From contig JAUJNG010000023.1 in assembly GCA_030448265.1 (NCBI GenBank), positions 1-64,000 of the forward strand: a stretch of DNA of 64,000 bases. The letters run 5' to 3'. Below are positions 39,203 to 47,816 of the stretch, piece after piece. Numbering within the stretch: position 1 is the stretch's first letter; each line of letters opens with the position of its first letter. A program made the translations under genes and the position numbers. Source of the stretch: Abditibacterium sp. Lineage in GTDB: Bacteria; Armatimonadota; Abditibacteriia; Abditibacteriales; Abditibacteriaceae. The notes under the pieces were generated by a model that saw nothing but the letters and a program-made list of their open reading frames with translations, ran no database searches and was not told the DNA's origin.

Positions 39203-41323
39203 CTCATCGGGCCGCAAAACCACTTCTTCTCCCGCCCGCATTTCGCGCGTTACAACCCCGCCGAAACCAGGCGCGATTTTGAGCAACCCGCCCTTTTCAC
39301 TTCGAACGCGCACTTCGACCACCTTTCCGCCCTCGACACTCGCGCCGACCAGAAACGCGCCCTGAGTGCGAATGCCGTCGAATTTCAGGGTTTTCCAGCG
39401 ACGCGGAATTTTGGGCAGGATATGAATGGCGTCGCGGCGGTTTTGCACCAGAAGTTCCGTCACGGCAATGAGAAATCCCATCGTGGCGTCCATCTGCATC
39501 ACTTCGCGCTCCGGTTTGGTTCGAGATTTCAAACTGCTGTCGTGACGCACCGCCGTGCCAGGAAAATCGGCGTTGTGCAGCGTGCCCCAGCCCTCGTTGG
39601 TGAAATTATCGAGCATCCAACCGAGCCACGCGACGGCGGCATCGGGCAGTTCGAGCCTCGCGCACAAAACGCTCGCCCAGGGCAGGCACCAGCCCGTCCA
39701 CTCGCCCGCACCCATCTGGCTCCAAAACTCTATCGAGGCGGCGACGGTTTCCCAGTGTTTTTGGTCGAAAGGGTCAAGCGATTCAAAGGGCCAGATCGCC
39801 GCGAGATGCGAATGGTGACGATGCGAAAACTCCAGTTCCAGCCCTTCCCACAGTCCGATGCGCTGGTTAACCAGGGAATAAGGCGGCAGTTTTTCTTCAA
39901 CTTCCTGCCAGCGCGGGTCGATTTTCTCGCCTAAAACGCGCGCCGCATCGGGCAGAATCTGGGCGATCATGTGCCATGCCGCGAGTTGAAAGGAAGCGTC
40001 GCGGCCCCAGGCGTTCATCGCCGAGCCGCGATATTCGGGACTCACACTCACTGGCAGCGAAAAGCGGCCCTCGATTTCTTCGTGCATCGCCCAGTAGCCC
40101 TCGAAAGCGCCGCCCAGAAGCGGCCAGGCGACTTCGCGCAGAATTGTCTCGTCGAGGCCGTAGCGGTAATGCAGCCACGCCATTTGCGCCATCCACGCGG
40201 TGCAGGCATGGTCGATGGTGCCCGTCCAGAACGTGCCCACGACCTGGCAATGGTCGTCAACCGAGTGGGGCAGCATCAGGGCGCCCTTGCGTCCGAAAAA
40301 CTTCTCGCCGTTGTGCTTTAAAACCGGCATCCACTCGCGGATCATGGCCCAGAGCGGCTCGAAATGCTCCAGGCGATTAGTGGCCAGCGCGGGCCAGTAG
40401 ATCATCTGGGCGTTGATGTTGAAGTGATAATCGTTGCTCCACGGCGGCAGTTGATATTCTTCCATCCAGGCCCCCTGAAGCGTGGCGGCGATGCCCTGAG
40501 GCGGCGTCATTCCGGCCTGTTTACGCAGCGCGATGTCCCAAAAATGCTGCAACTCGGCATCGGGAAGCTCGACGCGCGGCACATCGGCCCAGTAGCTTCC
40601 CCAGAAATAGCTCGAATCGGTGTCGGGCACGTCGCGGGCGCGCGCGACCGCGCTTTTGGCCGCTTCCTCGACTTCGCCCAGCGCCGTCGCAATGAGGATT
40701 CGCTCGCCGCGTCTGCGAACCACAAGGGCGAGTGCGTCATCTTCGGGAAGCGACTGCACGAAACCGATGCCACCTTCGATTTCGATGTCGTGCGGCGGCG
40801 CAACGCCCACTTTGGCGAGGATTTCGCCCGTCCATTCCCAGGTCGAGCGCAAGCGAATTTCGGCATCGGCGGCGCCGTCGATCCAAGTCACTTCATCGTC
40901 CATCGAAGTTTCGATTTGAACGGTGCGCGTTTCGCCGTTGAAATTGCGAAGTTCGATTTCCAGCTTGCCATCGGGCAACAAAACGCCAGTCCGAGGCGCG
41001 AAACCGGTCGGAAAGTGCAGTTCGAGCCGCCCGCCGCCGAGTTGTCGCGGTCGCGAGGGCAAATCGGGCGATTTTTGCGGCATGGCGAACAGGTTTTGGA
41101 TGCCGCCCTCGTCGCCCGCTTCCAGAAGCGCGCGCACTTTGTCAAAAGTCGCGTCTGTGGTGAACGGATTGCCGCCGCGATGATCCCAGAAACCGGCGCG
41201 CGCGACGGTGAGACACAGCCATTCGTCGCCCCACACCAAAACGCCCTGCGTGCCGTTGCCCAGCGCGATGCCGCAGTGCGGGCGCGGAAGTGGAAAAGTC
41301 CAGCGAAGTTCGGGAGGTGTCAT
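39152..41323 (-). CDS. GH95-like alpha-L-fucosidase family protein
   Basis: 723 residues. The N-terminal beta sandwich (FPLPRPHCGIALGNGTQGVLVWGDEWLCL) leads into a helical (alpha/alpha)6 barrel with QGIAATLQGAWMEEYQLPPWSNDYHFNINAQMIYWPALATN, the catalytic-type text of GH95, and HRHHSHLAAIWP. A C-terminal beta domain follows. No signal peptide is seen, so it may be cytosolic. Start ATG 41323. The last ~13 residues and stop come from the three-helix repeat. It is divergent from the GH51-like gene across a 48-bp-arm hairpin. Confidence 0.85.
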   Translation of the reverse strand: MTPPELRWTFPLPRPHCGIALGNGTQGVLVWGDEWLCLTVARAGFWDHRGGNPFTTDATFDKVRALLEAGDEGGIQNLFAMPQKSPDLPSRPRQLGGGRLELHFPTGFAPRTGVLLPDGKLEIELRNFNGETRTVQIETSMDDEVTWIDGAADAEIRLRSTWEWTGEILAKVGVAPPHDIEIEGGIGFVQSLPEDDALALVVRRRGERILIATALGEVEEAAKSAVARARDVPDTDSSYFWGSYWADVPRVELPDAELQHFWDIALRKQAGMTPPQGIAATLQGAWMEEYQLPPWSNDYHFNINAQMIYWPALATNRLEHFEPLWAMIREWMPVLKHNGEKFFGRKGALMLPHSVDDHCQVVGTFWTGTIDHACTAWMAQMAWLHYRYGLDETILREVAWPLLGGAFEGYWAMHEEIEGRFSLPVSVSPEYRGSAMNAWGRDASFQLAAWHMIAQILPDAARVLGEKIDPRWQEVEEKLPPYSLVNQRIGLWEGLELEFSHRHHSHLAAIWPFESLDPFDQKHWETVAASIEFWSQMGAGEWTGWCLPWASVLCARLELPDAAVAWLGWMLDNFTNEGWGTLHNADFPGTAVRHDSSLKSRTKPEREVMQMDATMGFLIAVTELLVQNRRDAIHILPKIPRRWKTLKFDGIRTQGAFLVGASVEGGKVVEVRVRSEKGGLLKIAPGFGGVVTREMRAGEEVVLRPDEGSESIRRNLTKPAFAG

Positions 41324-41340
41324 GGCGCGACAGTTTAAAA

Positions 41341-41475
41341 GGAGTTTCCAGCAGAGGAGCAGAGGAGCGGAGGAGCAGAGGAGAGGGGGCATCGGGGCGA
41401 AAAAGACACCGTTTTCGCTCTTACTTTCCCCTCTCCTCCGCTCCTCCGCTCCTCCGCTCCTCTGCTGGAAACTCC
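41341..41475. repeat. 48-bp-arm hairpin of GAGGAGC words between divergent genes
   Basis: Arms 41341-41388 and 41428-41475 pair with two mismatches. The arm is GGAGTTTCCAGCAG followed by AGGAGC-type words. An inner GCGAAAA / GTTTTCGC pair sits in the loop. The element fills the space between the starts of the GH95-like (leftward) and GH51-like (rightward) genes, where promoters would be expected. Confidence 0.9.
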
Positions 41476-41500
41476 CGCTTCTCACTAAACTGGTGCCGCA

Positions 41501-42988
41501 ATGCTGTCCGCTTCCATCACTTTATATCCCCGCGAACCCCAGGGCGAAATTTCGCCCCTTCTGCATGGCCAGTCTCTCGAACCCGTCGGCGAGGGCATTA
41601 CTCCAGGCGTCTGGGTCGGCGAAAACGACGAAATTCCCCACCACAACGGCATCCGACAGGGCGTTTTCGATGCCCTGAGGCAGCTCGAACCGCCCGTCCT
41701 TCGCTGGTCTGAGGGCTCCGGCGCCGCCAACTGGCGCGACGGCATCGGCCCGCGCGAAGGCCGTCCCAGTCGTGTCACAACCCATGAGAGCAGAGATCAC
41801 ATCGATTCCAACGCTTTCGGCACCCACGAATTTCTGCGCCTGTGCCGCGACATCGGCGCCCAGGCCTGGCTGAGCGGCAGCGTCGCGTCGGGCGCGCCGC
41901 GCGATCTGGCGCACTGGGTCGAATACTGCAACTTCGACGGCCCCACGACTCTGGCGCAGGCGCGCGGCAAAAACGGCGACCCCACGCCGTTCGGCGTGCG
42001 GTTCTGGGGCATCGGCGGCCAAAGCTGGGATGTCGGCAAGTTCACGCCCGAAACTTACGCCGCTAAATACCGGCAGTTCGAGAGCGTTTTTCCTCGCTTT
42101 TCGGGCCAGGAGCCGTTTCTCATCGCGGTGGGGCCGGATGGCAACCAAGCGCAGCAAAGCGCGGGCTCGACGCGCCAACTGCTCCAGAAACTCGGCGAAT
42201 GGCGCGCGCCGCAACTCGACGGCCTTGACGCCCACTTCACCACTTCCAACAGCCAAAACCAGTTCGGAACCGCAACCGCGTTTACGCTCGACGACTATTA
42301 CGGAATGCTTTCGGAAAGCCTGCGCGTGGAAAGCGTTATCGACGAACAGCGCGCCCTGCTCGATGCGTCTCCCATTGGGCGCGACGCCAAGCTGATTCTG
42401 GGACGGTGGGGCGTGTCGCACCAGTGCGGCGAGCGCCCCCTGTGGCAGCCCAACACGCTGCGCGACGCGATTTGCGCCGCCATGACGCTCGATTTGTTCC
42501 ACCGCAAATGCAAAGTGCTGTGGATGGCGAATCTCAGTCAAGGCGTCAACGTGGGGCAAGCCCTGCTGCACACTTTCGAGGAAATCACCGTCCGCACCCC
42601 GACGTTTCACGTCTTCGATTTGTATAAACGGCATCGCGGCGGCCAGTTGTTGCACGCCGATTTCGAAAGCGGCGAAGCGGGCGGTCTGCCGCGACTTTCG
42701 GGCAGCGCGTCGTATCAAAACGGCGTGGTGACGCTTTCGGTGGTCAATTCCGGCGCGCGCAGTCCGGTCGAGGCGACGGTGGAAATGCCAGGCTCCAACC
42801 TCGAAATGGTGGCGGCCAAGGAACTGTCGGGCGAGGGTCTGGCCGCGCAAAACACGGCGGAGGCGCCCGAAACGCTCGCGCCGCGCGAAATCGCGCCCAA
42901 ATTCGAGCCGGCAACGTCAAAATCGAGTTTCGTCCACACCTTCGCGCCCGCGTCGGTGACGGTGTTTTTGATTAAGCTGGCGAGTTAA
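41501..42988 (+). CDS. GH51-like protein lacking both catalytic glutamates
   Basis: 495 residues in the alpha-L-arabinofuranosidase (GH51) pattern: PPVLRWSEGSGAANWRDGIGPREGRP, NAFGTHEFLRLCRDIGA, HWVEYCNFDGPTTLAQARGKNG, and the C-terminal beta sandwich. Canonical GH51 has GNE for the acid/base and DEW for the nucleophile; here the sites read FWGIGGQSWD and LILGRWGVSH, so both Glu are replaced. It may bind sugars without hydrolysis or use other chemistry. No signal peptide seen. Start ATG 41501 follows the 48-bp-arm hairpin by 25 bp. Confidence 0.8.
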   Translation: MLSASITLYPREPQGEISPLLHGQSLEPVGEGITPGVWVGENDEIPHHNGIRQGVFDALRQLEPPVLRWSEGSGAANWRDGIGPREGRPSRVTTHESRDHIDSNAFGTHEFLRLCRDIGAQAWLSGSVASGAPRDLAHWVEYCNFDGPTTLAQARGKNGDPTPFGVRFWGIGGQSWDVGKFTPETYAAKYRQFESVFPRFSGQEPFLIAVGPDGNQAQQSAGSTRQLLQKLGEWRAPQLDGLDAHFTTSNSQNQFGTATAFTLDDYYGMLSESLRVESVIDEQRALLDASPIGRDAKLILGRWGVSHQCGERPLWQPNTLRDAICAAMTLDLFHRKCKVLWMANLSQGVNVGQALLHTFEEITVRTPTFHVFDLYKRHRGGQLLHADFESGEAGGLPRLSGSASYQNGVVTLSVVNSGARSPVEATVEMPGSNLEMVAAKELSGEGLAAQNTAEAPETLAPREIAPKFEPATSKSSFVHTFAPASVTVFLIKLAS

Positions 42989-43003
42989 AAAATCAATGAT
43001 ATG

Positions 43004-43092
43004 AACCACAGAGACGCGGAGACACAGAGAGCAAAGGAGGAATCTTTTCAAAAAGCTCTTTTTGTTCTCTGTGTCTCCGCGTCTCTATGGTT
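43004..43092. repeat. 27-bp-arm hairpin, ACACAGAG words
   Basis: Arms 43004-43030 and 43066-43092 pair with one mismatch (AACCACAGAGACGCGGAGACA ...). It lies between the GH51-like gene and the antitoxin gene. A frame from 43001 runs through it but the ribosome site AAGGACAAGGAG just before 43118 shows that the gene starts there. Confidence 0.9.
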
Positions 43093-43117
43093 GATTTTCA
43101 AAGGACAAGGAGAAAAA

Positions 43118-43345
43118 ATGCCAACCTTGATTTTGAATGAAAAAGTCGGTGCCGATGGGCGCCTCCATCTCGATGTCGAACTGCCCGCCGCAGCGCGCGA
43201 GGGGGATGTGGAAATTGTGATGACGTGGCGCCAAAACGAGGAGGTGCCGCGCTCGTTGGAGGATCTGGCCGGCTCGATTCAAGATCCAACTTTCATCGAA
43301 GCCGACGATTTGCGATTGCAAGATAATCGTGAGCCATTCCAATGA
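43118..43345 (+). CDS. VapB-like antitoxin, module 1
   Basis: 75 residues. It starts at ATG 43118, with AAGGACAAGGAG close upstream. MPTLILNEKVGADGRLHLDVELP reads as a short beta DNA-binding or pairing domain, and SLEDLAGSIQDPTF is the toxin-wrapping tail. Its stop overlaps the toxin start (ATGA). It resembles the antitoxin at 47170-47424, especially in the tail (S..D.AG..QD.TF). Predicted to neutralise the PIN-domain toxin. Confidence 0.8.
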   Translation: MPTLILNEKVGADGRLHLDVELPAAAREGDVEIVMTWRQNEEVPRSLEDLAGSIQDPTFIEADDLRLQDNREPFQ

Positions 43346-43737
43346 AATATCTTCTCGACACCAACGTATGCGTGCGCTATTTGACAGGCCGTAGCCAAAA
43401 GGTAGTTTCAGCCGTGCAACGCGCGAGCAACGAGTGTGTTTTAGGCTCGCCTGTGATAGCCGAGTTATTTTTCGGGGCCTATAAAAGCATCAGAGTCGAA
43501 GAAAATCTGGCTGCCGTGGGCGAATTTGCGGCGCGATTCGTATCATTCGACTTCGATGAAACGGCGGCGGAAATTTATGGCCAGATGCGCGCCAATTTGG
43601 AAGGCAAAGGCACACCCATCGGTTCCAACGACCTGCTCATCGCCTCCATCGCGCTCGCCAACGACCTCATTCTGGTCACCCACAACGCCACCGAATTCGC
43701 TCGCGTGCCCAACCTTCAAATCGAAGATTGGGAATAA
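43342..43737 (+). CDS. vapC: VapC-like PIN-domain toxin, module 1
   Basis: 131 residues. PIN fold with acidic residues MKYLLDTNVCVRYL (Asp 6), IAELFFGAY (Glu), SNDLLIASIALANDLILVTHN (Asp). VapC toxins cut tRNA or rRNA with these metal-binding residues. It overlaps the antitoxin by 4 bases. It shares length and many blocks with the toxin at 47421-47816. Confidence 0.88.
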   Translation: MKYLLDTNVCVRYLTGRSQKVVSAVQRASNECVLGSPVIAELFFGAYKSIRVEENLAAVGEFAARFVSFDFDETAAEIYGQMRANLEGKGTPIGSNDLLIASIALANDLILVTHNATEFARVPNLQIEDWE

Positions 43738-43743
43738 CTTTTT

Positions 43744-44649
43744 ATGCCCCGCCGCTCTCCTTTTCGCTCGCTTTCCTGGCCCGCGCTTCTCCTCATCGCG
43801 GCTTTTATCGGCTGTCGCCAATGGCAAAGACAAGCCGAAACCCCAACCAGGCCACCAACCCAGACCGCTTCGCGCCCGCCCTCGCCTGCGGAGCCAAACC
43901 AACCGGTTCCAAGCGCCGCATCCTCCAACGAAGGCAATTTACTGCTCGGCAACCCCTCGAATGCGGGGCGGGGCGAAGCGAATTTTCTGCTCGAACGCCC
44001 GCAGTATTCGCTTTCCTACCATCGCGCCAGAGGCGGGCCGAACTGGGTGGCGTGGCACACCGACGCCTCCAATCTGGGCAAAGTCGAGCGCCGCAACGAC
44101 TTCGCGCCCGATCCCGCTTTGCCCTCCGCTTGGCAGATTCGCCCCACCGATTACAAAGGTTCCGGCTACGACCGAGGCCACGTCCTGCCTTCGGGCGACC
44201 GCACCGCCTCGCGCGAAGACAACAGCGCGACGTTTTATATGTCGAATATGCTGCCGCAAACGGGAGAACTCAACCGCCACGTCTGGGCCGATTTAGAAAA
44301 CTACGTGCGCGACCAGATTCGCGAGGGAAACGAGGCTTATCAAGTCGCGGGCGGCGCCGGAAACGCGGGCACCATCGCGGGTGGCAAAGTCACCGTGCCG
44401 CAGATTTGCTGGAAAGTCGTGGTGCTTTTGCCCCTTGGAACGGGGGATTTAGGGCGCATCAACGCCCGAACCCGCGTTATCGCGGTGGGAATGCCCAACG
44501 TCGAGGATAAACGGCTCGAAACCGGCGACTGGCGTTCCTACATCACAACCGCCGCGAAAATCGAGGAAGCGACAGGGCTTAAGCTGTTTTCCACCCTGCC
44601 CGCCTCGGTGCAAAGCGCGCTCAAATCCAAAACGGACGGCGGAAGTTGA
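43744..44649 (+). CDS. NucA-type DNA/RNA non-specific endonuclease, lipoprotein
   Basis: 301 residues. Lipobox ALLLIAAFIGC near residue 24 predicts lipidation. The catalytic DRGH motif is present (GYDRGHVLPSGDRTA), with the N in YMSNMLPQTGELNRHVW that holds the metal water. This is the NUC superfamily of Anabaena NucA. It follows the VapC gene by 6 bp and its stop overlaps the TTG start of the glycosyltransferase gene. A NuiA-like inhibitor gene lies close by at 45.9 kb, convergent. Confidence 0.9.
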   Translation: MPRRSPFRSLSWPALLLIAAFIGCRQWQRQAETPTRPPTQTASRPPSPAEPNQPVPSAASSNEGNLLLGNPSNAGRGEANFLLERPQYSLSYHRARGGPNWVAWHTDASNLGKVERRNDFAPDPALPSAWQIRPTDYKGSGYDRGHVLPSGDRTASREDNSATFYMSNMLPQTGELNRHVWADLENYVRDQIREGNEAYQVAGGAGNAGTIAGGKVTVPQICWKVVVLLPLGTGDLGRINARTRVIAVGMPNVEDKRLETGDWRSYITTAAKIEEATGLKLFSTLPASVQSALKSKTDGGS

Positions 44650-45800
44650 AAATTCTCAATCTGCTGCCTTCGGTCGATCCGACGCGCGGCGGCGCGGTCG
44701 AAGCGGTTCGCCAACTCCAAATTCCGACCCAGAATCTCGGCCACACCTGGGACGTGGTTTCCCTTGATGCACCCGATGCGCCCTGGGTGAAGGACAGCCC
44801 GCTCAAAGTTCACGCGCTGGGGCCAGCACTGGGTTTTTACGCCTTTTCGCGCCGTTTTTCGCGCCAACTGGCCGCGATTCTCCCCGATTACGACGCGGCC
44901 ATTATTCACGGCCTGTGGCAATATCACGCCTTCGGCGGCTGGCGCGCGTTGCACCGTTCGCCCATTCCTTACGGGGTCTATCCGCACGGGATGCTCGACC
45001 CGTATTTCAAACGCCAATTTCCACGCAAACATCTCAAGAAATTGGCGTTCTGGCGTTGGAGCGAATACCGCGTGCTGCGCGATGCCAACGTGGTGCTTTT
45101 CACCTGCGAAAGCGAGAAAATCCTCGCGCGTGAGTCGTTTCGGCCTTACCAGGCGAAAGAGCGCGTTGTTGGTCTTGGCACCGCGCGCCCAACAGAAAAC
45201 GCCGACGCCGCTCGTGAAGCGTTTCTGAATCGTTTTCCCGATTTGCGCGGGAAGCGTTTTCTGCTTTTTCTGGCGCGCATCCATCCCAAAAAAGGTTTGG
45301 ATTTGCTGCTCGAAGCCTTCGCCGACCCAAACATCCCGCCCGACGTTCATCTCGTCATCGCCGGCCCCGATTCAGGCGGCTGGAAAGCGGGGCTGGAAGG
45401 GAAATTTATCTCGCCCGCGCTGGCCCCGCGCATCATTTGGACGGGCATGATCGAAGGCGAAGTGAAATGGGGCGCTTTTCACACCGCCGATGCCTTCATC
45501 CTGCCCTCGCATCAAGAAAATTTCGGCATCGCTGTCGCCGAAGCTCTGGCGCGCGGGCTGCCGGTTCTCATTTCCAATCAGGTCAATATCTGGCGCGAAA
45601 TCGAGGCATCGGGCGCCGGTTTCGTCGCCGACGATACGGTTGAGGGCACCCAAAGTCTGCTTTCGCACTGGCTGACACTCTCGCAAATCGAACGCGACAT
45701 CATGCGCGCCAGCGCCGCACGCTGTTTCGAGGAGCATTTCGCCATCGACACCGCCGCGCATAAATTGCTGGAATGTTTGGAAGAAATATGCAGCGACTGA
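44646..45800 (+). CDS. GT4-family glycosyltransferase
   Basis: 384 residues, GT-B fold. MKILNLLPSVDPTRGGAVEAVRQL begins the first Rossmann half; FLLFLARIHPKKGLDLLLEAF begins the second; HQENFGIAVAEALARGLPVL is the E-x7-E sugar-nucleotide signature. Start TTG 44646 overlaps the nuclease stop. Its last residues (CSD) and stop TGA 45798-45800 lie in the left arm of the three-helix repeat copy iii. It may act in surface polysaccharide synthesis. Confidence 0.88.
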   Translation: MKILNLLPSVDPTRGGAVEAVRQLQIPTQNLGHTWDVVSLDAPDAPWVKDSPLKVHALGPALGFYAFSRRFSRQLAAILPDYDAAIIHGLWQYHAFGGWRALHRSPIPYGVYPHGMLDPYFKRQFPRKHLKKLAFWRWSEYRVLRDANVVLFTCESEKILARESFRPYQAKERVVGLGTARPTENADAAREAFLNRFPDLRGKRFLLFLARIHPKKGLDLLLEAFADPNIPPDVHLVIAGPDSGGWKAGLEGKFISPALAPRIIWTGMIEGEVKWGAFHTADAFILPSHQENFGIAVAEALARGLPVLISNQVNIWREIEASGAGFVADDTVEGTQSLLSHWLTLSQIERDIMRASAARCFEEHFAIDTAAHKLLECLEEICSD

Positions 45801-45896
45801 AGTCGCCGCAAAGGAAGGCGAAACCTGCCTTCGCAGGTTGATGCATCAGTCCGCGCAGGCGGACTTCGCCTTCCTTTGCGGCGACTTCAGTCGCTG
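45791..45896. repeat. three-helix repeat, copy iii
   Basis: Outer arms 45791-45822 and 45865-45896 pair perfectly (32 bp). They enclose AACCTGC-CTTC-GCAGGTT (45822-45839) and AGTCCGC-GCAG-GCGGACT (45848-45865), both perfect. The outer stem has the CGACTGAAGTCG word also in copies i and iv. It sits between convergent genes, giving the rightward gene its stop codon and ending 4 bp before the leftward gene's stop. Confidence 0.93.
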
Positions 45897-45899
45897 GCA

Positions 45900-46379
45900 T
45901 CAAGTCTCGACAATCATCGTCAACAGTCCCGCGAAACCGCCCTCGCCCTTCCCAATGATGGCGACCTGCAATTCGTTTTCCCCCCACACCACGACCTGCA
46001 CATCTTTCAACTCGGTTTTGAGCAACTCCACCAGGGCCGCGAAACGTTGGGCCGTCGCAATCTCTGCTTCGTTCATCCATTCTTCAATTGTCGCGGCGGC
46101 CTCGAAAAACTCGTCCAACTCGCGGGTTTCGATTGCGGCATCTGCGGGCGCTTCGGCGAGTTTTGCGATCTCGGCGGGCGACAGTTTTTCGCTCTCCAGC
46201 GCGTAAAACACGACGCGAAACGGCGCATCGGTTTCGGAGGGCATCTGCAAATCCTGCGTCGCAGTTTCGAGTGTTTGCACGATGGCAGGTTTTTCGGTCA
46301 TAGCGGTTGCGTTGTCTTTGGCGTTGGCGGGGGTAAGGCTCGCTAAAATCAAGCCGAAAAGAGCGAAAAATGGACGCAT
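45900..46379 (-). CDS. NuiA-like nuclease inhibitor with signal peptide
   Basis: 159 residues. After a signal peptide (FFALFGLILASLTPANA) the body matches the NuiA inhibitor family: TLETATQDLQMPSETDAPFRVVFY, ELDEFFEAAATIEEWMNEAE, RFAALVELLKTELKDVQVVVWGENELQVAIIG and the end LLTMIVET, which is close to the C-terminus of Anabaena NuiA. Start ATG 46379. Family NuiA proteins block NucA-type nucleases. Here both nuclease and inhibitor carry export signals, while the Anabaena inhibitor is cytosolic. Confidence 0.82.
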   Translation of the reverse strand: MRPFFALFGLILASLTPANAKDNATAMTEKPAIVQTLETATQDLQMPSETDAPFRVVFYALESEKLSPAEIAKLAEAPADAAIETRELDEFFEAAATIEEWMNEAEIATAQRFAALVELLKTELKDVQVVVWGENELQVAIIGKGEGGFAGLLTMIVET

Positions 46380-46435
46380 TGGGGGTTCAAAAATCGGAAT
46401 CGTTGCCTCTATCTTAGCGCCGCGCGCCTTCGATT

Positions 46436-47131
46436 TCAATTTCCGGCGCGCTCATGCCACTCCAGGCCCGACGGCAACTCCTGCGCGGCGAATTCGAGAT
46501 GAATCACGCGCCGGTGCGCCGGACTTTCCGAAGGCGACGAGGCATGAAGCAGCAGAGGACGCATCAAAAGCGCGCCGCCCTGCCCCACTTCCGCCACGAT
46601 TTCCGCGCCATTTTCGCGCGCTGCGCTGATTTGCGCCGCGTCTAACTTCCCGTCACGATGCGAACCCGCGATCACGCGCAGCGCGCCGTTCTGCGCGCCG
46701 CATGGGTCGAGATGCAAACGCACGGTGAGCATTCTTTCCAAAATTTCGCGCGGCGGTTGAACGTGAACGATGCCCGCTTTTTGCGACCAGGGGCCGAACC
46801 CTTCGATTTCGATTTTTTCCCTAACCGCGATGCTCAAATCCTGATGATAGGGCACTTTCCAGTTCGCACCGGCCACTTTATCGAAAAAGAGGCCGCGAAC
46901 CGCGAAGCATTGCGGCCCCAAAACCGGCTCGACAAGGGCGCGAATGGCTTCACAGCGCGCCAGATCTCGAATTTCGCGCGTGTCCAGCAGGTTGCGAATC
47001 GCAAACACCCATTCGCGCCGCGAAATGCCGCTTTCGACTTCACCTACCATCGCGCGCAAATGCTCGATTGGCGCGGCGCCCAAAACGTTCTCGATGACCG
47101 CCCAGCCGCGCGTTTCAATGGCTTCTTTCAT
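46436..47131 (-). CDS. phytanoyl-CoA dioxygenase (PhyH)-like protein
   Basis: 231 residues, Fe(II)/2-oxoglutarate double-stranded beta-helix type. YHQDLSIAVREK gives the HxD metal motif, and LLLHASSPSESPAHRRVIHLEF gives the distal His and Arg. PhyH enzymes hydroxylate small substrates; this one is unassigned. It is divergent from the second VapB-like gene, 38 bp apart. Confidence 0.86.
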   Translation of the reverse strand: MKEAIETRGWAVIENVLGAAPIEHLRAMVGEVESGISRREWVFAIRNLLDTREIRDLARCEAIRALVEPVLGPQCFAVRGLFFDKVAGANWKVPYHQDLSIAVREKIEIEGFGPWSQKAGIVHVQPPREILERMLTVRLHLDPCGAQNGALRVIAGSHRDGKLDAAQISAARENGAEIVAEVGQGGALLMRPLLLHASSPSESPAHRRVIHLEFAAQELPSGLEWHERAGN

Positions 47132-47169
47132 GGTTTGGGTCTATCAAAAACGCGCGTTACACTCTGATC

Positions 47170-47424
47170 ATGCAAACCATCACTCTGCGCGAAACCATCG
47201 GCGACGACGGCATTTTGCGCCTGCAAATGCCTTTGGAGCCGCGCGGCGGCGAAGTTGAGGTTGTGGTTGTCATTCAGCCGCAAAATGGCCAGTCAAACGG
47301 CCAATCTTCAGAAAAGGGCGCCAAACCCCGTTCGTTCGCTGACTTTGCCGGAACTTTACAGGACGAAACTTTTGAAGTTCCCGAAGAACTGCCTTGGGAA
47401 ACCAACCGGCTGCCTCTCGAATGA
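47170..47424 (+). CDS. VapB-like antitoxin, module 2
   Basis: 84 residues. QTITLRETIGDDGILRLQMPLEP is the pairing domain and SFADFAGTLQDETFEVP the wrapping tail, like module 1 but with a Gln/Asn/Ser-rich insert (QPQNGQSNGQSSEKG). The stop overlaps the toxin start (ATGA). It sits 38 bp from the divergent PhyH gene. Confidence 0.78.
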   Translation: MQTITLRETIGDDGILRLQMPLEPRGGEVEVVVVIQPQNGQSNGQSSEKGAKPRSFADFAGTLQDETFEVPEELPWETNRLPLE

Positions 47425-47816
47425 AATATCTTCTCGACACCAACGTTGTCGTGCGCTATTTAACGCGGCGCAGCGAAGCGATTGTGGAGCGTTGTCAGGC
47501 CGAAATGGACAACCTCTGTTTGTGCGCGCCCGTCAAAGCCGAACTGTTAGCGGGCGCCCACAAAAGCGCCCGCGTCGAAGAAAACCTGCGCCTTTTCAAC
47601 GAGTTTTTCGACACGCTGCCCTCGCTCTCATTCGATGATGCCGCCGCCGCGCATTACGGCCAAATTCGCACCGCCCTGCAAAAAGCCGGCACGCCGATTG
47701 GCCCGATAGATTTGCTCATCGCCTCCATCGCCCGCGCCAACGCCCTGATCCTGGTGACGCACAACACCGCCGAATTTGGCCGCGTGGCGGGACTGGGTTT
47801 GGCCGACTGGGAATAA
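47421..47816 (+). CDS. vapC: VapC-like PIN-domain toxin, module 2
   Basis: 131 residues, same length as module 1. PIN acids: MKYLLDTNVVVRYL, VKAELLAGAHKSARVEENL, PIDLLIASIARANALILVTHN. The ATG 47421 overlaps the antitoxin stop; an upstream Met in frame is the antitoxin's region. About half of its residues match module 1, suggesting duplication and divergence. Confidence 0.88.
   Translation: MKYLLDTNVVVRYLTRRSEAIVERCQAEMDNLCLCAPVKAELLAGAHKSARVEENLRLFNEFFDTLPSLSFDDAAAAHYGQIRTALQKAGTPIGPIDLLIASIARANALILVTHNTAEFGRVAGLGLADWE

Noticed and set aside
43001..43117. N-terminal extension of the first antitoxin frame
   Set aside because: It reads through a hairpin repeat; the ribosome site AAGGACAAGGAG just before 43118 marks the start.
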